A stretch of DNA of 64,000 nt from Cladorhizidae sp. MBARI D1340-BT2 (taxonomy: Eukaryota > Porifera > Demospongiae > Poecilosclerida > Cladorhizidae), in NCBI GenBank assembly GCA_028752905.1, contig JAQNBH010000009.1:45555165-45619164 (forward strand), read 5' to 3'. Positions 52,285 to 61,789 of this stretch are shown here, in pieces; position 1 is the stretch's first letter; each line of letters starts with the position of its first letter. The position numbers were made by a program, and so were the translations under genes. The notes under the pieces were generated by a model that was not told where the DNA came from, did no database searches, and saw only the letters and a list, made by a program, of their open reading frames with translations.

Positions 52285-52652
52285 ATGCGTAAGTTAATTA
52301 GTGAATGCATAGCTAAGCACTAGCTGGTGTCTGAATGCTAACTAAGCATAAATTCATTAGCTGGGCAAGTGTTAATCTAGCTAAGCATTAGCTGGGTAAT
52401 TAACTAGGTAAGTGTTAGTACTTAGCTAAGCATTAATTAATTAGCTAGATTATAAATGCTTAAGCCCAAATTAATTAGATAGGCAAGTATAACAATCTTA
52501 ATACTTGGCCTTAATTAGCTAGGTAGGTGTTAATAATCTGAATGCTTAACTAAGCATTAGCTAGGTATGGGTTAATTATCTGAATGCTTAGGTAAGTATA
52601 AATTATTAATTAGCTAAGGAAGTGACAATCTGAATACTTAAATAAGCATAAA
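52285..52652. repeat. Diverged minisatellite (TTAGCTAAGCAT type), left part
   Basis: Units of about 50 bp built from AATTAGCTAGGTAAGTGTTA, ATCTGAATGCTTAGCTAAGC and ATAAATTCATTAGC, strongly diverged. The array continues at 54369 after the piggyBac insertion. Confidence 0.8.
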
Positions 52653-52849
52653 CCCTCTCATCGTCTAGGTGCCAATGGTGCCACAGCTTTGTCAATTTAA
52701 AAAATAATAAACGCAATCGTTTATAGCCAATAATTTTTATATCGTTACATAGCTGAAACCTTACTCATTTACACGCAAAATATTACGGCAGAGCATGGGC
52801 GGGAACTTGGGGTAAAAAATGTTGAAACACCGATGGTCCACACTTTTGA

Positions 52850-53935
52850 AATGGTGAGGAGACTTAGTCTAGCAGAGATAATTTCTGAGGTAACTGAAGA
52901 AGTTTGGGATCACTCTGACGATGAAGTCTACTGAGGATGAAGGGGAAGACAGTCATGCTTACCTGGGCCCTGGTTCATTTGACTTGGAAGCAGGAGAATC
53001 CTTGGTAGCTGCGACCGTTCGACCACCACATGCTAACACTCCAGCTAATGGTCATGACCACCTAACTGATGGTGAGAACATAGAAGATGAACAAGGTTTC
53101 TCAGGTTTGTAAAGGGATATAGCTGTAGTATTAGCCTGTTGGGTGTCCAAGAAGTTATAAGTGAGAAAATGGCAGGACAAAAATTAGTTCCCAGGGAGTG
53201 ATCATATTATGTTGAATAATTATGTAGGCAGACTTGATGATGGATGGTAGTGGTGATGGTGGACTTAGTGCTGCGGCTGTTGCTCTCACAACTCCCACTC
53301 CAGTTCCTCTCTCTAATTCCTCTCCAGTTGTTTCTCCACCAGCTCCCTCTTGTCATGTGAGTGTTATTGGTAGTGTGAGTGAGGGTTTCATGTGAGCCAC
53401 ATCGCTCCTGCCAGCGTCTGCCATCCTCTCAGCAAGCTGCTACCCCACAGTGGGCCATCCTATTCGACGCAGACTGCAGGATATTTCAAACGTCGCTGGT
53501 TCAAGTTCTAGTGCTGCATTCTCCATCAGCACATCAAGTGCTTCAGTGAGCACTTCAGTGAGATTGAGTAGCTTGACAAGCTCTTCTCTTTCATCTTCTC
53601 TTTCAACTGGTTGTGAGTTGGAAGAAAGAGGAGCCAAGTCAGTGTCGGTACCGATATGCCAGGACACCTGGTCCAACCTCTCCTGAGGTGACAGCCAGTT
53701 ATTCAGCCTGTTATATTTTCCCCAGATTTTTCAGTGATCAGGTGCGGGAGCTGCTTGTTACCGAGACCAATAGGTACACTGCTCGTCATGAAAGCAAAGA
53801 TATTCCTCAAGGGAGTTCTCCATGACCACGTCCCTGGTCAGATGCAACCATTGAAGAAATGAGGGCATTCATTGGAATGCTGATATACAAAAACAACAAC
53901 AGTCACTTTTACATTGTGTCATGTAACCATAACAA
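52850..53935 (+). pseudogene. piggyBac transposase N-terminal part, frameshifted
   Basis: An acidic leader (SLAEIISEVTEEVWDHSDDE region and MKSTEDEGEDSHAYLG, 52850-53112) is followed, after Ser-rich low-complexity sequence, by VTASYSACYIFPRFFSDQVR, ELLVTETNRYTARHE and, across a TGA at 53823, PWPRPWSDATIEEMRAFIGM plus LIYKNNN. F-x-x-x-x-L-x-x-x-x-T-N-R-Y-A and E-E-M-x-A-F-x-G-x-x-I are the start of the piggyBac DDE domain (DDE_Tnp_1_7). The three catalytic Asp regions and the C-terminal Cys-rich domain are missing. Inactive. Confidence 0.7.
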
Positions 53936-54034
53936 CAAAGATGTGCTGATTGTTTATAAACAATAGAAATGATGTTCTTGAAGTGCTAAATTGCAGGAGA
54001 TTCACATTTTGTTATCTGTGTGTGAGGCCCTGAA

Positions 54035-54205
54035 TTTAGCTGCACCTAACTCTGGTATCCCTATATTACACCTATAATATATTAGTGTCAAAAGAGAGCA
54101 TATTCACAGAGCTGTTAATGAGCCATATATCAAGACCATACCATGAACTACGTGGTCGCTATGGAGTCACAAACAGAAGTAATTGTTTTCCTATTATATT
54201 CAAAT
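54035..54205 (-). mobile_element. Solo arm of the fold-back family inside the piggyBac copy
   Basis: AAAAGAGAGCATATTCACAG, AGCTGTTAATGAGCCATATA, ACCATGAACTACGTGGTCGC and TATGGAGTCACAAACAG correspond, in inverted orientation and with several changes, to the arm sequence at 46880-47000. No partner arm is present. Confidence 0.5.
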
Positions 54206-54368
54206 TTTGTGCTCAGTTTGTGGTCAATGAAATTTAACCCTGATGACTGCAACAATGGTGCTAACAGATGATTGCAAGAGGTAGGAGTAAGTTGCTGATT
54301 ATATATGATTTTTAACTGCAACTAGTTTCAATTTGGAATAGTTGTCTATAACCCCAACGGCAAGAGGG

Positions 54369-54500
54369 TTAATATGAATGCTTAGCTAAGCATAAATTCA
54401 TTAGCTAGGTAAGTGTAATTAGCTAGTAAGGGTTAATCTGAATGCTTAGCTATTCACAAGTAGGTAAGGGTTAATGTTTAGCCAAGCATAAATCATAGTT
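54369..54500. repeat. Diverged minisatellite (TTAGCTAAGCAT type), right part
   Basis: TTAATATGAATGCTTAGCTA, AGCATAAATTCATTAGCTAG and further units continue the array that is broken at 52652. Confidence 0.8.
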
Positions 54501-55116
54501 CTTCGGTTCACTTGTCGGAAGCTGCGTCTGCCAGTTCTGTAATTAGTAACAAATACAAGAACTGTTGCTGATGCAGAATAACATTGTCAAGGGCTCAGTG
54601 AGGTGGGAAAATTCCTCGGAGTATAATTAACAGTTCCTGTGACAAGCTGTGCCGAGGGATAATTTTCTTCCTTCTGCCTATATTTAAACTTAAGGAACTA
54701 GATGTCATGACAACACCTCGACAACTTGTTCCTGCTGTGCATTCACACATGCATGACTGACTCACTTGGTCTAGTTGCTGTTGTCAATTTGTATTGGCAA
54801 ATACTCGATGCCAGAACTATTTTGGAATGGAATTAGCTAACCATTATATATATAGGGCGAGTAGGCTCTAAATAAGTGGGATAAGTACCCTCTAAATAGG
54901 GTGGAGAGGCAGGCTTTGGGTGTGGTTGTGCAGCAGAATACCAAGTAACTATTCACAAATAAGGGGAGTAACACTGAATAAAGATTCAACTGTCCAAACC
55001 TTATCTCTATTGAATGAACTAGAAACAATATCTCTCTTGTTCACCTCTAAACTAATGAGGTAGCTATGGCAAATCTAGATCCAGTGATGAGGTTCATTAA
55101 TACAGGAGTGTTCATT
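54501..55116. other. Downstream region of the membrane-protein gene, no gene seen
   Basis: Single-copy sequence. TATATATATAGGGCGAGTAGGC (54845-54866) and GCATGCATGCATGC (55254-55268, just inside the next intron) are the only simple motifs. A polyadenylation signal for the gene ending at 55117 could be one of several AATAAA-like sites on the minus strand, but I cannot assign it. Confidence 0.4.
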
Positions 55117-57672
55117 TTACGGGGAGGAAGTGGCCGCCAAAGAGACAACTGAGAGGAATTTACTCAAATTGGCTGTCTCTGTTAGATGACAGGTGAAGTA
55201 ATACGTGACAAGTCCTGCCCAAGTTCCGGATTGATCCTGGCCACACCCTTTCATGCATGCATGCATGCGTGGGTGTATGCAATTTGTTCTGTGATTACAT
55301 GTGACAGATGAGCGTGTGCATGGGCTCACCATGAGTGGTATTGGGGCGCCCATCTTTAAGGCTGTACAGTCTCTTCTTTCTCTTGTAGAAATAGACTGCG
55401 ATCAGAGCCAAGGCAAGCACGAACAGAATTATCAACACCACTGCAGCTCCAACAGGTCCTAGAGATGCACACACACACACACACATGAACACACGTATGG
55501 TTGAGGATGTGTCTGCACATGTGATGGCAGTTGAGGATGTGTGTCTGCACATGTGATGGTGGTTGAGGATGTGTATCTGCACATGACGTGATGGTGGTTG
55601 AGGATGTGTCTGCACATGTGATGGTGGTTGAGGATGTGTGTCTGCACATGTGATGGTGGTTGAGGATGTGTATCTGTTACTTGGATGCATGTAAACAAAC
55701 TTGCCTATTATGATACTGATGTTGCTCTGAGAGGTAGGATTCTGTTCTTCGTCACTACCTTTGCCTGGTAACAAAGATTATACAGACTCACATGCCCACT
55801 CTTGTATGTTATATATATATATGTGATACTAACTATATGGGGGAGGAGTGCTGCTGGTGCTGCTGGTGCTGGTGCTGCTGCTGGTGGCTGGCTGACCTTC
55901 CCTCAGATCCACTTGCTGCAAGGCCAGGGGCATGAGGTCACTGATCACGCTGAGGTCACCATTCTGCTCCACCTCCGCCACTTGTGTTACCATGTACAAA
56001 CCTTTCATCAGCCCCTTCAATATAATTATGGGACTGCCCCGGGTCAGATCCACCTCTCTGCAAGATGGGGAGACTGCACCTCCACCTCCTTCTAGATTGC
56101 AGAGGGTGAGGCGGCAGCCTTGTGCTGCAGAGTTGGCCAGGAAGACACAGGTGAGTTTCATACTCCCAGGACCTTCTTCATTCAAGGACACTTCCTGGAC
56201 ATCATATGTACCTGCACACATATGACACACACAGCACAGCATACGAAACCAATGCTAGTCAAGCATGAGCAAACATTATTTATTCCTAATGTCGAGCTTA
56301 ATTGTTCCGTTTATTATAATGACATCCTTGTATCTGAACAAACTGCAAACAAGGCCTATCAACATCAACATACTACATCCTCTATCATTACTAAGCAATC
56401 ACAAATCAACTGTGGAGGAGTGGCTGTGGTTCAGGCCGTATTAAATGGCTGCATGCATACATTCCGTGGTAACTAGAAACCTGCACAGTTTGTAAACATC
56501 ATACCCTACAGGCAGTATAAGGAATTTGCTATGCGCATGACACACTGCACTTACTAATCAAGAAATCATTTTCAGTCACTCTCTTCTGTCCATTGGTATT
56601 GGAGGCCAGCAGACTGACAGAATAAATTGTGTTCTCTGCAAGGTTTGCAAACTCATGGACGGCCTGCACCATCTGTGTGTCCTGGTCTGTGACGCTGGGT
56701 AGCAGTATGGGTGACACAACAGAGGAGGAGGAGGAAGAGGAGTTCGCCAACACTAGCTGGTACGCATCATAGCATGTCGTCTGAGGAGGCTACAAGAAAC
56801 ATTAACATGATTACAAACATGATTTGGTGTTCCTGGCAAACTACAAGCATATAATTTAATGTAATGTACCAGTGTGAAGCTTGCATTAACAGAGAAGTTT
56901 CCACCAGTAGAAAGAGAGACTTGCAGCATGAGCTCATCCACAGTCATAAAATCTGGTGCTGTAGAGACATACAGTTTTGCTAAATAAAACAAGACATGAC
57001 TCTCTCATTCGACATACCAGCTGTGCATGGCTGGTGAGTTGCAACACTCGAGTTGCCATCTCCTACCACATTAAGTGGAGTGACAGAGAACTGGAGGGGG
57101 AGACGGACATTAGGATAAGTGTATGAGATGTCCTGTGTAAACACACAGTGCAGGAAAGAGAGATTGAAGCAGACTCTGTAACCAATGATGTCTGGCTCCT
57201 GGTCAGTCAGGTCCAGTGTAAATGGAGGACTCCATGATAGCAGCAGAGAGCTGGGGCTAGTTGAGTTCATTATGGTGAGTGCAGGTGGAGCAGAGAGCCG
57301 ACCTTGCACCAGCAGTGTTCCATCTATACTGAAGCTTGACATTCTATCCACTATATCATAGCACACCACTGAAGTATTCCTGTTCACTAGAAGAGGCAAT
57401 ATGTACAGTACTGCAACAGTGGTATTCAGAGTGTCCATAGATATTCCTCTAGTTTCCTGTAATGTCGTGTCTATTGTTCCACCATCTACTAAGAAGGCGA
57501 TAGGAGCAGGTAGGGGCGTCCGACAGGTGAACTGGATAGCAACTGAGTTGCCCTCACTTGCAACATAGATGACTGGTGTAAGCAATATATTTCTCGGGCC
57601 ACTCTGCGCTGTACAAGTATAAATAAGACCTACGCTTATGCAAATTTTCAGAGCACTTGTTACTCGATTCAT
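55117..57672 (-). CDS. Single-pass membrane receptor-like protein with Ig-like and FN3-like ectodomain, 7 exons, 535 aa
   Basis: Exons on the minus strand: 57672-57018, 56958-56870, 56789-56555, 56211-55834, 55764-55705, 55458-55330, 55178-55117. All phases join and the sum is 536 codons including TAA. The start at 57672 begins a signal peptide (MNRVTSALKICISVGLIYTC). Residues 25-125 form an Ig-like fold (Cys50 and Cys104); 128-218 an FN3-like domain (SLLLSWSPPF, GYRVCFN); 219-330 a second FN3-like region; 331-440 a Cys-containing domain; then a Ser/Thr stalk. The membrane segment is at about 475-496 (VGAAVVLIILFVLALALIAV), followed by YKRKKR and a tail of about 35 residues. Introns are 59-246 or so bp, except 341 bp. 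Intron 5 uses a GC donor (ATAG|GCAAGT) and contains a minisatellite. A surface receptor or adhesion role is inferred; the ligand is unknown. The last exon is the least certain. Confidence 0.8.
55495..55680. repeat. About 33-bp minisatellite in intron 5 of the membrane-protein gene, 5 units
   Basis: Unit ATGTGATGGTGGTTGAGGAT plus GTGTGTCTGCAC, with length variants, next to a CA tract (55470-55492). Confidence 0.9.
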
Positions 57673-58130
57673 CTTGTCGACTAAAATAGGAGAGAAAAAC
57701 CGCCTCCTTTGGTCTAATGGTTGGGCATGCGTCACTTGTGATTGCAAGTAGACTTATGACGTAAGTGTTAAAATGTCTGAGACGTGTGCAAGAGCCCTTT
57801 TGTGCGTTTGTTTTTTGTAAGACTGTTTATTTCTCAGGATTCCTGATCCTATGAATACCAAACTTTGTATAACTCTACAGGGAAGGTTTGAAAAACAAAT
57901 TTTGAGCATTTGGACGTCACGTTAACGGTTTAGGGCACTCAATTGCAGCAGAACTGTCAACTACGCAGGCGAAATTATCCTGAAATCACCAATGTAAGCA
58001 AAACCAAAACAATCCCCTCCCCAAAAATATTTGGAAAAAATGCTGAGTCCCTTGGAACTATCCATCCTGTGCAGTACAAAAATAAATAACTAATGGCAGT
58101 AAATGAAAATGTATGCTCTAATAAACACTA
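57673..58130. promoter_or_regulatory. Upstream region of the membrane-protein gene
   Basis: Must contain the 5' untranslated region and promoter of the gene starting at 57672, but I see no TATA box or initiator that I could defend. On the plus strand TTTGGTCTAATGGTTGGGCA (57708-57727) resembles the 5' half of a tRNA (A box) without a B box. Confidence 0.35.
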
Positions 58131-58134
58131 TGAC

Positions 58135-59285
58135 ATGCACTTACTAAGTTAATCCTCCATGTTCTTATAAATGAGTTGTACTGCTTGATTGTGATGGAGT
58201 GGGGAGGCCATAAATAAGTCTTCTCCCCATCTTCCTTGTTCGCACCCATTGCCATCCTGGCCACTTCACCCGAACCAGGTATTGTAGTCGCTCCTCTCTC
58301 TCTGCCAATCTCCTCCCAGTGTCTCGCCATTTCCTCTAACCACCAAAGTTGGTCTTCAATATTTCTATCTTTCTACTTTCTTTCCCCTCAGGTCTGACCA
58401 AAACAGCTTACAACTGGTTCCATCCTGTTCTCTTATTCTCCTCGCTGTCTTTTCCTGCAGCTCTTTCTTCTCTTCCCTTATCAGTAGCTTCACTTTTTTC
58501 CTTAGCTTCATCCCAAAGCTTTCTCTGCTGTCTTCAATTTCTACAAACCCCTTTCCTGTTACGTATTGCTTCCCCTGCTTCATCTAACCACCATCCCTTC
58601 GAGTTCTCCGATATCTTCTTCTTCCACTACCACTGTCAACACCTTTTCTTTCCATGCATTCCAGATGCTATTTGTTAAATGTTAAATTGGACCACTGCTC
58701 TTGATCTAACCCCCTCAACTGTTCTTCCCATCCTGCAAATGCTTGCTCTACTACCTGCTGGTACCTAGCCCTAGCCCTAGCCCTAGCTCCATCCAGTCTT
58801 GCCTACCATCCCACTCTCCATTTCAATCTTACTGCTTCCACAACTCTCTCCTCCATACCCCCAGACCTCACTTCACACCAAAGTAGGTTATGATCCGAAC
58901 CAATATTATTCTTCCCAGAATCAATCACAACTTTTCTGCCATCAAAGTTCTCAAAAACAATAGTCAATTACTGATTTTTTCTCCCCTACTTCTTCCCTCA
59001 CAGTTCTTCATTTCATTCCCTATTACCAGTCCACTAAGAGTCTAAGCAATACCAATTAGAAGCCTTCTACCATTGCTGTGAGGGTGTGCTTCCTCCCACA
59101 GACCTATCCTTGCATTAAAGTTGCCCATCAGAAACACTTTATTCTTTCCCTTCAAATATCTCAAAAAGCATTTCTGTCTCCTGTACCCTCCCCCTCTCTG
59201 GGTTTACATAAACAATGCCCACCACCACTTTTTTCTCTCCCACTACTTCACATTCCACCTCTCTTGGTCCACCTAGCATCTGTGT
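58135..59285 (-). pseudogene. Non-LTR retrotransposon (LINE) endonuclease region, decayed
   Basis: Minus strand, in order from 59285: VGIVYVNPERGRVQETEM, then VFLMGNFNARIGLWEEAHPH (about 59140-59060) and, near 58910-58850, GSDHNLLWCEVRSGGMEER. These are the apurinic-type endonuclease motifs G-D/N-F-N-A-R-x-G and S-D-H, which nick the target DNA. Downstream, 58583-58365 reads KKVKLLIREEKKELQEKTAR and CKLFWSDLRGKK, the basic linker before the reverse transcriptase. The RT itself is not found before 58135. Several stops and frameshifts show it is dead. The family clade cannot be named from this part. Confidence 0.7.
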
Positions 59286-59790
59286 CAAAAATAAGTGAGC
59301 AATTTTCCAATTTTCCTGGAATCACCAACACGAATAAACAAAAACTGTGTTGTGCTTTCATTATCCTCAACGACTAACCATGAAATAGTAATGGTAGCAA
59401 CTATAGCAGGCTCCAGAGAAGCTGCTTGCAGAGAAGAAAAAAACCTTCATCTAGGGTGAAGATCAGGAGAAGCTGCACACAGACAGAGGAGAACAGAAGA
59501 ATTATATTACTGTGCATCTTTGTATCACAGCTACTTCCCACTTTCACAGGAAGCATAGCTACTGTGTGCCAAGGCCCTGCTTCATGGGGAGCACAGCTAC
59601 TGAGTGCCTGGGCTCTGCTTCATATGGAGAAAAACTATTCAAATAGCTTGTTTTGTTGGCATTTTCACCAGCATTTTCACCAGCCTGTACAGAGTTGGCA
59701 TCAGTTAGCTTTAAGTTTGTATTTTGAGTTTTTGAATGCAACTACAATCATCAATACTTGCATCCCTTCTCTTTTTCCCTCCACTCCCTC
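59286..59790. other. No gene seen
   Basis: Contains a duplicated phrase (GGGAGCACAGCTACTGAGTG after GGAAGCATAGCTACTGTGTG) and GCATTTTCACCAGCATTTTC, small repeats only. The 126-codon frame at 59426-59806 has no recognised domain. Confidence 0.35.
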
Positions 59791-59879
59791 AGGAAATGCC
59801 GGGTAACCCTGTTAGTATGTTTTCAGTGACATCAGCTTTAAAAAAAAAGTGTGTGAACTGCATCATATCTCTTTTTTTG

Positions 59880-59906
59880 CTCGGGCAAACCGGGTACTCC
59901 TGCTAG
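59880..59906 (+). mobile_element. Helitron-type 3' terminus
   Basis: CTCGG-GCAAA-CCGGG forms a five-pair hairpin, followed by TACTCCT and GCTAG, then T. A GC hairpin a few bases before CTRR is the hallmark of Helitron 3' ends. A decayed copy of the same end lies at 59798-59815 (GCCGGGTAACCCTGTTAG). The 5' TC end was not located, so element length is unknown. Confidence 0.5.
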
Positions 59907-59909
59907 TTG

Positions 59910-61785
59910 ATCCATGATTGAAGAAGATTGCAAATACCTCTTGGTAGTCTAGGTTGGAGCAAGAGATTCTGTTGTCCATTTTTCCATCACATGTTTATCT
60001 TAGAACACAAATCAGGGTAGTCTTATCTGGGAACCTTGTAAGTCGAAATATGATAACCACCATATATGGACGGTATGATTACATATACTGTATATATATA
60101 TGTATGTAGCCAATTACAAGTAGCTAAAAGTAGATAGTTAAGAACAAGTCTGACCAGGTGTAATTTTTGCCTTTTTTCCCCCTGTTAATATCATAAAACT
60201 TTCTTATTTGCATCATTTCATTAGAACAACTTCCCAAAGTCAATCTACAAGTGATCTCGTAGAATAAGTTGATGGAGACTTGAGATACGCCATCACTAAG
60301 TACATAAAGTGACATGATTGCTGAAAAGAAGAGAGCAACTTTTTTACTTACCAATCCATACCCAAGATTTTCAGAAGGAGGTTACGTATGTAATTGGTCA
60401 TTTGTCAAGGTAGCTGTTGGGGGGAGGCAGAGGTTCCTCAGAAAATAGATTGTTTTAAAAAACACTTGAATAGTCTAGATGATAACTATGCATCCTCTGA
60501 ATGTATTAGATATAACCTGTATATAACGCTAATAATGTTGCAAGGGATTGAGTTTGTGAATTTCTGTCTTAGCCCTAGCATAGTTGAAGGCTTATTACAG
60601 TACTGATCTGAACACTATTGAAGTCATTGTGTTTTGATGCTTGGAATATGGGTGCCTTACAGATACCAAAATGGTGCAAGATTACAACCTAATGTCGCAA
60701 CAAAATGGGATAGCAAAATTAATATTGAAACAGAAATGTCCATGAGCCATAAGAAGTGTTTTTGATGAGTACTTGAAAGCAGCTTCCCTTGAAAATGGAA
60801 AGCACACTGGATTTAAGAGTTAGCTCATCAGGGAATGCTCTCTGTAGGAATGCTCAGAGTACTATAGGGAGGTCCCTCCAGAAGCTGTAAGAGTTTCTTA
60901 AAGTGCCAATTTGCACTCTCACACTCATTCTCCATCATCAGCACATTATGCAATTGAAGGGCCTGAACTGACTACAGTGGATTTTAGTGGAATTTTGTAC
61001 ATACCTGCCTGGTACTCAAAGACAAAAATCATCGCAGCTGTCTACTTAATTAATATATTAACTCTGATCTGTACTTTTCATTAATTGCGCTGTGAGTTAT
61101 AACAGCAGCTACAGCAGATTTTTTATGCATACAATATTGTGACATATTTTTAATTTTTAATCAACTGGTGGGTGGGAGGGGGAAATAACTCTTGTTAGGG
61201 TGGGGGGAATTCCAGGTTCCTCCTTGTAGCATGATCAGCAGTCAATTTATTCTATGAGAGCTGATTCAATTGATATCTGAACACACTATTACAACTCCAG
61301 ACACAAGCTATCATGCTACTACAGTGCATATTTATGTACTGCATTGCTCATTCCTCCACATGTCATCACACGCAGAGATGCTACAATTGTTAAAAGGCTA
61401 TAGGTAATTCATTACTCCAACTGTCCTGCCTTGAAGCTAATTATCTTGTTGGTTGTTCAGCAGCAGGAGCTACAATCTATTGTCATTATGATACAAGATC
61501 TCCACCTCCTTCTGTCTATATTTGCATGAGCCACCATTGGCGACCTCAATGCAGTCCAAACTTCTGGCCACATTAGCTCTACGGAAAAACAAACATATCT
61601 TAAGTTTTATGCAGCTTTCTCTGGGGAGGATTCCATGGGATCCATAGAGCCTTACTGTCTGACTATCTACAATATTTTCATTTTTAAATAGGTTTCTTGC
61701 CTTGGAATAAAACAGAAAAGCTAACGGGTGGTAAACTCTGGGGGAAAAATGTGCATGTGGAAATATCTATAAGAGGAGTTCTGTT
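59910..61785. other. Mostly single-copy, no firm gene; two diverged copies of a sequence related to the 40-bp unit
   Basis: Segments 60700-60815 and 61705-61860 align loosely: ATAAGAAGTGTTTTTGATGA, GTACTTGAAAGCAGCTTCCC and ATGGAAAGCACACTGG against ATAAGAGGAGTTCTGTTTGG, AATACTTATGAGCAGCTTCA and ATGGGAAGCATACT. They may be parts of an old transposable element. A minus-strand stretch (60330-60180) after TTCTTTTCAG reads IMSLYVLSDGVSQVSINLF without known domain. Confidence 0.4.
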
Positions 61786-61789
61786 TGGA

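Larger units (their letters stand above)
52653..54368 (+). mobile_element. piggyBac-like DNA transposon, 1.7 kb, decayed
   Basis: Left end CCCTCTCATCGTCTAGGTG (52653) and right end CCCAACGGCAAGAGGG (54368) are imperfect inverted repeats. The right flank is TTAA (54369-54372), the left TAAA, so one base of the TTAA target duplication has mutated. The interior encodes the N-terminal part of a piggyBac transposase (next entry) and carries a fold-back arm fragment (54035-54200). The same minisatellite lies on both sides, so the insertion point can be read directly. Confidence 0.75.

Noticed and set aside
57708..57755. tRNA gene
   Set aside because: An A-box-like GGTCTAATGGTTGGGC and a possible anticodon stem exist, but there is no B box or T arm and the acceptor stem does not form.
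60394..60606. 70-codon plus-strand frame
   Set aside because: No domain, no splice context and an average composition; not enough to call a gene.
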